Of a stretch of 64,000 nucleotides of DNA, positions 41,428 through 49,694 are shown piece by piece (positions within the stretch are counted from its first letter, which is position 1; each line of letters begins with the position of its first letter). Both the position numbers and the translations under genes were made by a program. Source of the DNA: Taibaiella helva (GTDB taxonomy: Bacteria > Bacteroidota > Bacteroidia > Chitinophagales > Chitinophagaceae); contig NZ_QUZZ01000011.1 in NCBI RefSeq assembly GCF_003545695.1, positions 62,001 through 126,000 of the forward strand, written 5' to 3'. The notes under the pieces were generated by a model. It did no database searches. It had not been told where the DNA came from and worked only from the letters and a program-made list of their open reading frames with translations.

Positions 41428-41874
41428 ATGGAAGTTATATTAATAAAAGACGTTGATAACTTAGGCGCAGCCCACGAACTGGTTGAAGTGCGTCCCGGCT
41501 ATGCCCGTAACTATCTGATCCCTCAGAAGTACGCTATCGAAGCAAGCGTTTCCAACAAAAAAGTGCTGGAAGAACGCCGCAAACAATTACAGAAGCGCGA
41601 AGAGAAGCTGATGGCCGAGATCGCCAAGGTTTCCGAAGTGCTGAAAGCCTCTCCCGTAAAGCTGGGCGCCAAGATCGGCGTTTCCGGTAAGATCTTCGGT
41701 TCCGTTACCGCTATCCAGCTGGCCCGCGCTATCCGCGAGCAGAAAGGATACGAGATCGACCGTCGCCGTATCAGCATCATCGACGAGGTGAAAGAAGCCG
41801 GTACGTTCAAAGCCCAGATCGATTTCGGTAAAGAGAACGTAGTAGAGCTGGAATTTGAAGTTGTAGGCGAATAA
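41428..41874 (+). CDS. rplI: 50S ribosomal protein L9
   Basis: 148 residues. N-terminal domain MEVILIKDVDNLGAAHELVEVRPGYARNYLIPQKYA, a long helix (VLEERRKQLQKREEKL) and a C-terminal domain with IGVSGKIFGSVTAIQLARAI are all as in L9, including the GKIFGSVT stretch that binds 23S rRNA. Last gene of the operon, followed by a strong terminator. Confidence 0.97.
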   Translation: MEVILIKDVDNLGAAHELVEVRPGYARNYLIPQKYAIEASVSNKKVLEERRKQLQKREEKLMAEIAKVSEVLKASPVKLGAKIGVSGKIFGSVTAIQLARAIREQKGYEIDRRRISIIDEVKEAGTFKAQIDFGKENVVELEFEVVGE

Positions 41875-41896
41875 GCCGGTTTCAAAACCATATTTT

Positions 41897-41927
41897 AAAA
41901 GCGCTTCCATTGGAAGCGCTTTTTTTA
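41897..41927 (+). terminator. Terminator of the rpsF operon
   Basis: GCGCTTCCA and TGGAAGCGC pair almost without a loop, flanked by AAAA and a seven-T run, about 22 bp after rplI. Confidence 0.88.
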
Positions 41928-41976
41928 CGGCCGGCCGAAACAGTCGAAAAGCGGCAACGGACTAAAGTTTTCCTAA

Positions 41977-41994
41977 TTGGCATAACCTTGCCAA
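41977..41994 (+). promoter_or_regulatory. Dyad TTGGCA-N6-TGCCAA upstream of a small gene
   Basis: TTGGCA and TGCCAA form a perfect inverted repeat about 45 bp before the ATG at 42038; TAACCTTG inside it is one base from a -7 box. It could be an operator or just a promoter dyad. Confidence 0.35.
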
Positions 41995-42037
41995 AAGATA
42001 GACTTAAATTAGCTGAAACCAACCAACACACGATTTT

Positions 42038-42301
42038 ATGGAAAAGAGGACAGAAGTACCCGAATACCGGGTCCGCTTGCCGGACCACGCCATTGCCCGG
42101 CTGCTGGGAATTACCCTCAGCGACTATCAGCTGCTCAGCCACCGCCCCATTGAAGCCTACCGCGATATCCACGGCAAAATTGTTGAATTCTATATCCATG
42201 TCAGCTCCAATAACAGTCCCCGGCTATTGGATCAGCTGAATATGGACCGCAGCAATTTTGTACGCTTTACGCCGGAAAAGGTGTACGCGCAGTATGTGTA
42301 G
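42038..42301 (+). CDS. Small conserved-looking hypothetical protein
   Basis: 87 residues, not recognised. It is hydrophilic with no signal or membrane segment. PEYRVRLPDHAIARLLGITLSDYQLL and NNSPRLLDQLNMDRSNFVRF have regular amphipathic patterns, and codon use resembles neighbours, which supports a real gene. It is a single transcription unit following the ribosomal operon's terminator, ending before a hairpin at 42397. Confidence 0.55.
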   Translation: MEKRTEVPEYRVRLPDHAIARLLGITLSDYQLLSHRPIEAYRDIHGKIVEFYIHVSSNNSPRLLDQLNMDRSNFVRFTPEKVYAQYV

Positions 42302-42396
42302 CCATTAACCCCCATCCACCTTGAAACAATACTGCCGGTATTGCTGTGCCGCATACGCCTTCATAAAGCAGCCGCATGGCAAGGTATGCTTTTCAT

Positions 42397-42428
42397 GCGT
42401 AGAGCCATTGCGGACAATGGCTCTACGC
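42397..42428. terminator. Hairpin between convergent genes
   Basis: GCGTAGAGCCATTG pairs perfectly with CAATGGCTCTACGC over CGGA. It lies between the small gene and the convergent MBL gene; no T-run on either side. Confidence 0.6.
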
Positions 42429-42537
42429 TAAACAGACAATACATTATTCCTTTTCCTTCATTGGGAGCCCTTGTATGCAAGCGCTCCGCGTTGCAATAGC
42501 CTGCGTTTCGATAAACAGCATACAGGCAACGGCTTAC

Positions 42538-43950
42538 TTAGCCCAGGTCGCCAAGACCTATGGACTGGTGCTGCGCCGGTATCTCCACATCGCGGAAACC
42601 CTTGCGCTGCAGGCGCTGGCTGAATTTTTGCTGCACCTCGTATTCGCCGTGTACCAGGAATAGCTTGCGCACCTGCTGCGGATCCTGGCAAGCCAGCCAC
42701 TGGCTCATGTCTTCATAATCGCCATGCGCGCTCAGGCTTTCGATCACGACCACATCAGCCAGCACCTTGTACTCCTGGCCGAAGATGCTTACCTCTTTTG
42801 CTCCCGCTCTCAGCCTGCCGCCCAACGATTCCGGCTCGCAGTAACCCACGATCAGGATCGTATTGTTAGGGTTCTCGATATTGTTGGCAATATGATGCTT
42901 TACCCTGCCCGCTTCGGCCATACCGGAGGCCGAGATAATGACGCAGGGCTCTTTCTTGAAGTTCAGCGCCTTCGATACTTCTACATCCTCGATCATGGTA
43001 AGCCCGTTGAACATAAAGGGGTCCTCGTCCTTCTTCAATACCTCCTGCACCTTGCTGTTGAACAGTTCCGGGAATCGCTTCACGACCTCTGTAGTGGCTA
43101 CCGACATGGGGCTGTCGACAAAGTAATCCAGCTTGGGCAGGCGATTTTCAAGCTCCAGCTGGTTAAGCGCATACAGCAGCTCCTGCGTGCGGCCTACGCT
43201 GAAAGCCGGGATGATCAGCTTGCCCTTTTTGTGCAGGCAGGTCGCTTCGATCTGCGAGAGCAGGTGCTCGGCCGGAGGTGTGGACAGCGGGTGCAGCCGG
43301 TCGCCGTAAGTCGATTCCATAATAATGTAGTCCGCCTGTGGGAAGATGGCCGGCGACTTCAGGATGTCGTCGCCATAACGGCCTATGTCGCCGCTGAAAG
43401 TAAGGCGTACTGTTTTGCCGTTCTCCCTCAGCTTAAGGTGTACGCAGGCGCTGCCGATAATATGCCCTGCATCGGTGTACAGCAGCTCCACCTGGTCGTC
43501 TATACGGGTCCACTGGTCCATCGGAATGATCTCCAGCAGGGGAAACACCTTTAGCGCGTCTTCGGTAGTGTATAGCGGTTCTTCCGGCGGCTTGCCTTTC
43601 CCCGCCTTTACCTTATTGGCAAACTTCAGATCCATCTCCTGTATGTGCGCGCTGTCGCGCAGCAGCACATCGGCAAGCGCGGCTGTAGCCTTGGTGCAAT
43701 AGATCTTACCCTTGTATCCTTCTTTGACCAGCTTGGGCAGCAGGCCTATATGATCGATATGCGCGTGAGAAATAATCACGACATCGATCTCCTCCGGATC
43801 AAAGCCGAATTCCTGGTTAAGCCTGAGTGTATCTTTTCCCATACCCTGGAACATACCGCAATCGAGCAGCACTTGCTTGCCGGGGTTGAGATGGATCACA
43901 TGCTTGGAGCCGGTAACGGTACGGGCGGCCCCGTGAAAGGATATTTTCAT
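42538..43950 (-). CDS. MBL-fold, beta-CASP RNA-processing hydrolase
   Basis: 470 residues. The metallo-beta-lactamase core carries SHAHIDHIG (HxHxDH, about 58-66), followed by TDAGHIIGSACVHL and TFSGDIGRYGDDIL with the further metal ligands, and ESTYGDRLHP. The middle and C-terminus match beta-CASP (PAFSVGRTQELLYALNQLE; VIISASGMAEAGRVKHH; VESLSAHGDYEDM). Such proteins cut or exonucleolytically degrade RNA, like archaeal and bacterial CPSF73 relatives; a general role in RNA metabolism is inferred. Confidence 0.9.
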   Translation of the reverse strand: MKISFHGAARTVTGSKHVIHLNPGKQVLLDCGMFQGMGKDTLRLNQEFGFDPEEIDVVIISHAHIDHIGLLPKLVKEGYKGKIYCTKATAALADVLLRDSAHIQEMDLKFANKVKAGKGKPPEEPLYTTEDALKVFPLLEIIPMDQWTRIDDQVELLYTDAGHIIGSACVHLKLRENGKTVRLTFSGDIGRYGDDILKSPAIFPQADYIIMESTYGDRLHPLSTPPAEHLLSQIEATCLHKKGKLIIPAFSVGRTQELLYALNQLELENRLPKLDYFVDSPMSVATTEVVKRFPELFNSKVQEVLKKDEDPFMFNGLTMIEDVEVSKALNFKKEPCVIISASGMAEAGRVKHHIANNIENPNNTILIVGYCEPESLGGRLRAGAKEVSIFGQEYKVLADVVVIESLSAHGDYEDMSQWLACQDPQQVRKLFLVHGEYEVQQKFSQRLQRKGFRDVEIPAQHQSIGLGDLG

Positions 43951-44115
43951 AAATGAAGCACAATTTTAAACCCTAAAGTAAACAATAAATCGTCCGCCTC
44001 TTTCTAAGCTGTTGGTAATAAATGTATTTTAACACTTGTCTGTTACTCTGCACCGTTGCGCTGTAAGTACAGTAAGCTTTAATTGCCGGGGAAGTTCGCG
44101 GTGAGTAATAACCCA

Positions 44116-44139
44116 CCGTAAAGTGTTAATTCTTTACGG
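44116..44139 (+). promoter_or_regulatory. Operator-like dyad upstream of pckA
   Basis: CCGTAAAG and CTTTACGG form a perfect 8-bp inverted repeat with an 8-nt spacer, centred about 30 bp before the -7 box, which fits a transcription activator site at about -41. Confidence 0.5.
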
Positions 44140-44156
44140 CGTATGCGATTTTGTAT

Positions 44157-44164
44157 TAATTTTG
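44157..44164 (+). promoter_or_regulatory. -7 box of pckA
   Basis: TAATTTTG, giving a short leader (about 22 nt) before the ATG at 44191. Confidence 0.6.
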
Positions 44165-44190
44165 CAGCCAGTTTTCAAAACAAAAAAAAC

Positions 44191-45810
44191 ATGCAAGAAT
44201 ACGGCCTCAAAAATGCCTCGGCAAACCTCGCTGCCGCAGGTTTAAATGTTGCGATTGCCCACTGGAACCTGTCTCCGGAGGTGCTTACCCAAAAAACGAT
44301 TGAACTGGGTCAGGGTGTATTGAACGATACCGGCGCTTTATGTGTCAGCACGGGAAAATTCACGGGCCGTTCTCCCAAAGACAAATTTACTGTGAAGGAT
44401 GCCATCACTGAACATTCAGTAGATTGGGGTGATGTTAATATTCCCATTGCTCCCGAGACTTTTGATAAGCTGTATGATAAAGTGTGCGCTTACTTATCCG
44501 GAAAAGAAGTATGGGTACGCGATGCTTATGCCTGTGCCGATCCCAAGTATCGCCTGAACATCCGCGTGGTGAACGAAACCCCCTGGGCCAACCTGTTCTG
44601 CAACGACCTGTTCCTGCGTCCGACCGAAGAAGAGATCAAATCCCAGAATCCCGATTGGCTCATTCTGCAGGCGCCCGGCTTCCTGGCCGATCCTGCTACC
44701 GATGGTACCCGTCAGGGCAACTTCACTATCGTGAACTTTACCCGCAAAGTGATCCTGATCGGCGGCAGCGCTTATACCGGCGAAATGAAGAAAGGTATCT
44801 TCGGCGTACTGAACTTTGTACTGCCCCACGATCATAAGGTGCTGTCTATGCACTGCTCGGCCAATGAAGGCAAAGACGGCGACGTAGCCCTATTCTTCGG
44901 CCTCAGCGGTACCGGTAAAACCACCCTGAGCGCAGATCCCAACCGCGCCCTCATCGGCGACGACGAGCATGGCTGGGCCGATGGTTCCGTATTCAACTTC
45001 GAAGGCGGCTGCTATGCCAAATGCATCGACCTGAGCGCAGAAAAAGAACCCCAGATTTACAACGCGATCAAGCCCGGCGCCCTGCTGGAGAACATCAAGT
45101 TCATCGAGGGTACGCATACCGTAGATTATCACGACGGCAGCATTACGGAAAACACCCGTGCCGCTTACCCGATCGATTATATCGCTAATGCCAAAGAGCC
45201 TTCTTTCGGCGGCGATCCCAAAAATATTTTCTTCCTTACCTGTGATGCCTTCGGTATCCTGCCGCCCATTTCGAAGCTGAGCAAGGGCCAGGCCATGTAC
45301 CATTTCATCAGCGGCTATACCGCAAAGGTAGCCGGTACAGAAGTAGGAGTAACCGAGCCGCAGACTACTTTCTCAGCCTGCTTCGGCCGCGTATTCCTGC
45401 CCCTGCATCCGACCAAATATGCCGAGCTGCTGGGTAAAAAGCTGGAAGAGCATCCCGATGTGAATGTATGGCTGGTGAATACCGGCTGGAGCGGCGGCGC
45501 TTATGGCACCGGTCATCGCATGAGCCTGAAGTATACCCGTGCAATGATCACTGCTGCTATGAACGGCGAGCTGGACAATGTAGCATATGCTCCCCATAAT
45601 GTATTCGGTGTGCAGATGCCCCAGGCCGTTAACGGTGTGCCTTCCGAGATCCTGAATCCCCGCGATACCTGGAGCGACAAAGAAGCTTACGATAAGAAAG
45701 CCAGCGAGCTGGCCGGCCTGTTTGTAAAGAACTTTGAGAAATACGCCGATCAGGCTAACGAGGAGATCCTTGCTGCAGCACCTAAAGTGAATGTCGAGGT
45801 AACCAACTAA
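44191..45810 (+). CDS. pckA: Phosphoenolpyruvate carboxykinase (ATP)
   Basis: 539 residues, near the usual 535-540. It converts oxaloacetate and ATP to phosphoenolpyruvate in gluconeogenesis. CVSTGKFTGRSPKDKF is the substrate-binding segment, FFGLSGTGKTTLS (about 250) is the kinase P-loop, and RALIGDDEHGW and FNFEGGCYAKCI contain metal- and substrate-binding residues of ATP-type enzymes. The start at 44191 excludes a 16-codon upstream extension lacking conservation. Transcribed alone with a conspicuous dyad in its promoter, suggesting carbon-source control. Confidence 0.96.
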   Translation: MQEYGLKNASANLAAAGLNVAIAHWNLSPEVLTQKTIELGQGVLNDTGALCVSTGKFTGRSPKDKFTVKDAITEHSVDWGDVNIPIAPETFDKLYDKVCAYLSGKEVWVRDAYACADPKYRLNIRVVNETPWANLFCNDLFLRPTEEEIKSQNPDWLILQAPGFLADPATDGTRQGNFTIVNFTRKVILIGGSAYTGEMKKGIFGVLNFVLPHDHKVLSMHCSANEGKDGDVALFFGLSGTGKTTLSADPNRALIGDDEHGWADGSVFNFEGGCYAKCIDLSAEKEPQIYNAIKPGALLENIKFIEGTHTVDYHDGSITENTRAAYPIDYIANAKEPSFGGDPKNIFFLTCDAFGILPPISKLSKGQAMYHFISGYTAKVAGTEVGVTEPQTTFSACFGRVFLPLHPTKYAELLGKKLEEHPDVNVWLVNTGWSGGAYGTGHRMSLKYTRAMITAAMNGELDNVAYAPHNVFGVQMPQAVNGVPSEILNPRDTWSDKEAYDKKASELAGLFVKNFEKYADQANEEILAAAPKVNVEVTN

Positions 45811-45837
45811 GCCGGTCAGGCTAAGAGTAGTCCTGAC

Positions 45838-45872
45838 AAGGGCCGGAGCGATCCGGCCCTTGCTGCATTTTT
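45838..45872 (+). terminator. Terminator of pckA
   Basis: AAGGGCCGG pairs with CCGGCCCTT over AGCGAT, then a T-run (CATTTTT) after a short gap. Confidence 0.75.
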
Positions 45873-45909
45873 GACCACAAGGGTCGTTAAGATGATACCA
45901 TGTACCGGT

Positions 45910-46065
45910 TTATTCTTCTTCTTCATGCCGCTCCGGCCGCATATCGGGTTCGTTCAGCCTGTTTTCCAGCTTTTTCCGATCCCGCTTGTTTTTGATCACG
46001 ACAAAAAGGACGAGACAGAGCACCAGCAGCACAATGATCCCAAGCACCATTCGATTGATTTCCAT
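45910..46065 (-). CDS. Small single-pass membrane protein
   Basis: 51 residues, below usual ORF length cutoffs. An N-terminal hydrophobic helix (MVLGIIVLLVLCLVLFVVI, about 6-24) is followed by a highly charged tail (KNKRDRKKLENRLNEPDM, ending EEEE). This arrangement of short membrane anchor plus charged tail is common among small Bacteroidota envelope proteins, but I do not recognise a family. It faces the pckA terminator and is divergent from the sigma-factor gene. Confidence 0.6.
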   Translation of the reverse strand: MEINRMVLGIIVLLVLCLVLFVVIKNKRDRKKLENRLNEPDMRPERHEEEE

Positions 46066-46233
46066 AACCTGGATTTTGCGGCCATGCGGAATCCTCTATG
46101 GATACAACAAACAGGGGCCGGTTGGGGTTGGCGGGAACAGAAAACATAACACTGGCAGCCCGTGCCTTGCGGCTTTTCAGAAAATATTCCGTTCCTTGTA
46201 ACTTTTCTCCTGTGCCGCCGATCTATCTGCAAA

Positions 46234-46719
46234 ATGACGACCTCTGAATACAACCGCTGCGTACATGAGCTGTCAGACAGCCTGTATCGTTTTGCGTGGA
46301 AAAGTATAGGTGAGGCCGAAGAGGCAAAGGATATGGTGCAGCAGGCTTTTACGGTATTATGGGAAAAGAGGGCGGAGGTGCCGCCGGAAAAAGGAAAGAG
46401 CTTCCTGTTTACCGTCGCCTACCGGAAATGCATGGATGTGCACCGGGCCAGAGGACGAACGACAGGGACGGAACGGCTGCATGAAAATGCCCTTACGGAA
46501 GCCCCCAGGACGAATGAGCTCAAAAAAATATTACAGCAGGCGCTGGCGACACTCGATCAGCAATCCCGCAACCTCGTTTTATTAAAAGACTATGAAGGAT
46601 ACAGTTACGAAGAAATAGCCGGAATGACAGCGCTTAACACAACCCAGGTGAAAGTATACCTGCATCGGGCACGGAAATCGCTGAAAAATTACCTTGTGAG
46701 TAAGGAACATGTAATCTGA
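46234..46719 (+). CDS. ECF-type RNA polymerase sigma factor
   Basis: 161 residues. Sigma-70 region 2 (LSDSLYRFAWKSIGEAEEAKDMVQQAF) and region 4 (LDQQSRNLVLLKDYEGYSYEEIAGMTALNTTQVKVYLHRARKSLK) are clear, typical of ECF group. The start at 46234 is preferred to a longer frame with a non-conserved N-terminus. An anti-sigma-like membrane protein begins 5 bp downstream, so the pair is co-transcribed; a signal at the outer membrane or periplasm is likely. Confidence 0.88.
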   Translation: MTTSEYNRCVHELSDSLYRFAWKSIGEAEEAKDMVQQAFTVLWEKRAEVPPEKGKSFLFTVAYRKCMDVHRARGRTTGTERLHENALTEAPRTNELKKILQQALATLDQQSRNLVLLKDYEGYSYEEIAGMTALNTTQVKVYLHRARKSLKNYLVSKEHVI

Positions 46720-46724
46720 TACGG

Positions 46725-47543
46725 ATGAAGCTGACCAAAGAAAATATTGAAGAATACCTGCTGCTCCTGGTCGACAACGAACTGGACGCTGCCGAAGCAG
46801 CAGAAGTGAACGCTTTTGTGATGCAGCATGAGGAATGCCGTTCTCTCCTGGAGCTGTATCGTGCTACAAAACCGGACACCGGGGAAGCGCCTTATGTTTT
46901 CCCCGAAAAGGAAAGCCTGCTGCGGCAGGAGACGCCGGCAATGCTCTTCGGAACCATAAAACCTTTCCGTATGTGGCGGCAGGCGGCAGCAGTGGCTTTA
47001 TTGCTGGGTACAGGACTGGTGCTGACATTGCTCGTAGCACGTAAAGATGGTAAGGAAATAAGCTCCCCTTCGCCCAGCGCCGGCGCAATAACGCAAAACA
47101 AAAAACTGCAGCAAGAAGAAGTGCCGAAGCCATCAACGCCTCCACCATCAACGGCTCTGGCGAATGTATACCCCAACAGAAGGCTGCCGGTCGCTGCAAA
47201 GACAGCATACCCGGACCAGGCAGCAGTAGCGCCTGTAAAGCGCAGGGAGCGTGAAGAGATTGCGCCTCTGGCTGCTGCCACTTTACCGGCGACGATTGCG
47301 GAAGAAAGCCCCGCACCCATCATACAGGCGATAGACCGGGAATCGGTTCCGGCCCTTACAGCCGGCCGGAAGGAGCTGCCGGGCTGGGTGCCGGTTAAAG
47401 AAGAAAGTCTCGATGGTGTCAACGACCTGGTAAGCCAGGTGCAGGAGCTGCGCGATAACCTTGCCGCAAAAGCGAAGGTGCTGAAGAGGGCCAGCTTCGT
47501 GATCCGTATCGGGGATAAAGATTTGATTGCTCTGGGTCGCTGA
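46725..47543 (+). CDS. Putative anti-sigma factor, single-pass membrane protein
   Basis: 272 residues. The N-terminal 75 residues form a helical ASD-like domain (NIEEYLLLLVDNELDAAEAAEVNAFVMQHEECRSLLELY) without the HxxxCxxC zinc motif. One membrane helix lies at about 86-107 (AAAVALLLGTGLVLTLLVA), followed by a Pro/Ser/Ala-rich periplasmic part and a C-terminal segment with DLVSQVQELRDNLAAKAKVLKR. It should hold the sigma factor at the inner membrane. Inferred from position and topology; anti-sigma binding is not shown. Confidence 0.72.
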   Translation: MKLTKENIEEYLLLLVDNELDAAEAAEVNAFVMQHEECRSLLELYRATKPDTGEAPYVFPEKESLLRQETPAMLFGTIKPFRMWRQAAAVALLLGTGLVLTLLVARKDGKEISSPSPSAGAITQNKKLQQEEVPKPSTPPPSTALANVYPNRRLPVAAKTAYPDQAAVAPVKRREREEIAPLAAATLPATIAEESPAPIIQAIDRESVPALTAGRKELPGWVPVKEESLDGVNDLVSQVQELRDNLAAKAKVLKRASFVIRIGDKDLIALGR

Positions 47544-47575
47544 GCGGAAGTGCCCGGGTTTCCTGAACAAAAAAC

Positions 47576-48451
47576 ATGATGCGATATATGAAACGCTTTA
47601 CAATTATCAGCGCCATTTTGTGCTGCTTAGGCCTGGCAGCTGCGGCACAGGAAAAAAAAGAGGACGAGGATAGGAACGTTGATGCCCGGTTGCACATCGG
47701 CAAAGAAGATACTGCCAGGAGCCATACCTATGTTTCGCTGGGTACTGATGGTATTAAGGTAAGCTCCAAAAGGCTCGACAGTATTAACCAGGGCCGTAAG
47801 GTGAAGTTGCACTTCCTGATGCTCGACCTCGGTATCAATGCCCTCAACGACCGTACCGACTACAGCTCACCCGCAGCGCAGCAATACCTGCAGGTGCCCG
47901 GCGATAAGAAGAACAGCAACTTGTTCTCACTGCGGCAGGGCAAATCGATCAATGTGAATATATGGCCCGTATTGATGGACATCCGGTTGCTGAAGACCCG
48001 CAGCCAGAAGATCTCTCTGTACACCGGGGCCGGATTACAGCTGTACAATTTTAAGTTCAACAAGGACATCACCTATCTCAACAACACCAGCCCTATGCTG
48101 ATTGAGGACACTGTGCAGTTCAGCAAGAACAAGCTGGCCTTTGCTTATGTCAGCATACCGCTTATGGTTAACTTCAAAACCCGCATGGGCGGCAATTTCT
48201 GGGTCACTTACGGGCTGGGTGTTATCGGTGGCTATTGCTTCGACTCCTGGACCAAGCAGATATCCGATGAAAGAGGAAAGCAAAAGAACCATGACCAGTT
48301 CAACTTCCAGAAATTCAACCTTAACCTGAGCGGAGAGATCGGCATCAACGGGTATATCCGGTTTTACGGCACTTACCAGATAACGAACATGTACCAGAAC
48401 AGCCTGGTGCAAAACCCTTATTGCATCGGCATCCGCTTCTTCGGCGTTTAA
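47576..48451 (+). CDS. Outer-membrane beta-barrel protein
   Basis: 291 residues. A signal peptide (about 5-23, LCCLGLAAAAQ) precedes a region of alternating amphipathic strands (KVKLHFLMLDLGINAL; NVNIWPVLMDIRLLK; SLYTGAGLQLYNFKFN; VSIPLMVNFKTRMGGNFWVTYGLGV), ending in a phenylalanine-rich C-terminus (GIRFFGV), typical of PorT/OmpW-like barrels. It follows the sigma/anti-sigma pair by 32 bp and may be its regulated output or signal partner. Start may be the Met at 47588. Confidence 0.75.
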   Translation: MMRYMKRFTIISAILCCLGLAAAAQEKKEDEDRNVDARLHIGKEDTARSHTYVSLGTDGIKVSSKRLDSINQGRKVKLHFLMLDLGINALNDRTDYSSPAAQQYLQVPGDKKNSNLFSLRQGKSINVNIWPVLMDIRLLKTRSQKISLYTGAGLQLYNFKFNKDITYLNNTSPMLIEDTVQFSKNKLAFAYVSIPLMVNFKTRMGGNFWVTYGLGVIGGYCFDSWTKQISDERGKQKNHDQFNFQKFNLNLSGEIGINGYIRFYGTYQITNMYQNSLVQNPYCIGIRFFGV

Positions 48452-48544
48452 CCTTTCTTCATACACACGGATATATTTCCGAAGGCTGTCCTGTCGAGGA
48501 TAGCCTTTCTTTTTTGATCTCCGCAAGCCTTTCCTGAAGGGACT

Positions 48545-48870
48545 TTATAGGTTACCACGAGCACGAAGGCTGCTTTTTATTTGCTCACGGAGGCGCAAAG
48601 AGATTAAATAAGATCTCGCAACACCACAGCGGCGCTGCGAGAAAAGAAATAGTCATCCTTCTTCGTGTCTACGCGCCTTGGTGAGCAATATTGTATAAAG
48701 GTTAGAGCAACAAAGCGATCAGGATTCTTCATTCCACATGCTCGTAAGCTGCTTTCGGGATGACAGCGTGGTGTTTACGGAAAAGCTGATCATACTATTC
48801 CAAAGCCTGGTAATGAAATAAACAGCTGCGTCGCTGTGTCGCCGCGAGGGAAAAGTATTTTTAATTAAAT
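48545..48870. repeat. Degenerate repeat spacer, family C copy C2
   Basis: No gene in about 330 bp. It contains CTCGCAACACC-acagc-GGCGCTGCGAG (48615-48641), TTGGTGAGCAATA, GCCGCGAGG and a CGGGATGACAG tract, shared with copy C1 at 29520-29918. The rest looks like scrambled fragments. Confidence 0.5.
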
Positions 48871-48876
48871 TGCAGT

Positions 48877-49665
48877 ATGCCTTCACTGACCATCAGCCTT
48901 ATCCAGCGCGCGCTGCACTGGGAAGATAAAGAGAAGAACCTGCAGCAATTTGGCGAGGTTATTGCCGCCTTGCCGCCTGCGGCCCAGGTAGCAGTGCTGC
49001 CCGAAATGTTCAGCACAGGTTTCAGTATGAAGCCGGAGGCCCTGGCAGAAAACATGGACGGACCAACCCTGTCCTGGATGAGGGAAACCGCCCGGCAATA
49101 CCGAAAGATCATTACCGGCAGTGTGATCATTGAAGAAGACGGGCATTATTACAACCGCCTTATCTGGATGCTGCCCAATGGTGTCTTTCATCATTACGAC
49201 AAAAGGCATCTCTTTGGCTACGCCGGGGAAGACCAGCATTACAGCGCAGGAGATAAGCGCCTTATTGTACGCGTTAATGGCTGGAAGCTGTGTCTGCAGG
49301 TTTGTTACGATCTCCGTTTCCCGGTATGGGCCCGGCAGCAATCTGCAACCGGCGAGGCAGAGTATGATATCCTGGTATACGTGGCCAACTGGCCGCAGCG
49401 CCGCAGCCATCCCTGGAAAACCTTGCTGCAGGCGCGGGCTATCGAGAACCAGTGTTATGTCATCGGGGTAAACCGTATCGGCGATGATGGCAATGGCATC
49501 TACCACAGCGGCGACAGCATGCTGGTCGATCCGCTGGGAAATACGTTATGGCAGCAAGCCGATGAACCGGCTGTCTACACACATACCTTTGAGCCGGAAG
49601 CATTAGTCGAAATCCGGAATCATTTTCCTTTTCTTCGGGATGCCGATCAGTTCCTGATCCGCTAA
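48877..49665 (+). CDS. Omega-amidase/nitrilase-family hydrolase (YafV-like)
   Basis: 262 residues, one nitrilase domain. The catalytic triad is Glu43 (in LPEMF), Lys109 (in YDKRHLF) and Cys143 (in VCYDLRFP). The YDKRHLFGYAGE context identifies the omega-amidase subgroup, which hydrolyses alpha-ketoglutaramate or alpha-ketosuccinamate from transaminations, releasing ammonia. Starts after the repeat spacer. Confidence 0.88.
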   Translation: MPSLTISLIQRALHWEDKEKNLQQFGEVIAALPPAAQVAVLPEMFSTGFSMKPEALAENMDGPTLSWMRETARQYRKIITGSVIIEEDGHYYNRLIWMLPNGVFHHYDKRHLFGYAGEDQHYSAGDKRLIVRVNGWKLCLQVCYDLRFPVWARQQSATGEAEYDILVYVANWPQRRSHPWKTLLQARAIENQCYVIGVNRIGDDGNGIYHSGDSMLVDPLGNTLWQQADEPAVYTHTFEPEALVEIRNHFPFLRDADQFLIR

Positions 49666-49694
49666 ATAGCTGCACTGATTATAAAATAACGATC

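Noticed and set aside
41977-41994. Sigma-54-like TGGCAT...TTGCC site
   Set aside because: The spacing is GG-N9-GC, one base short of the required GG-N10-GC, and it is a palindrome.
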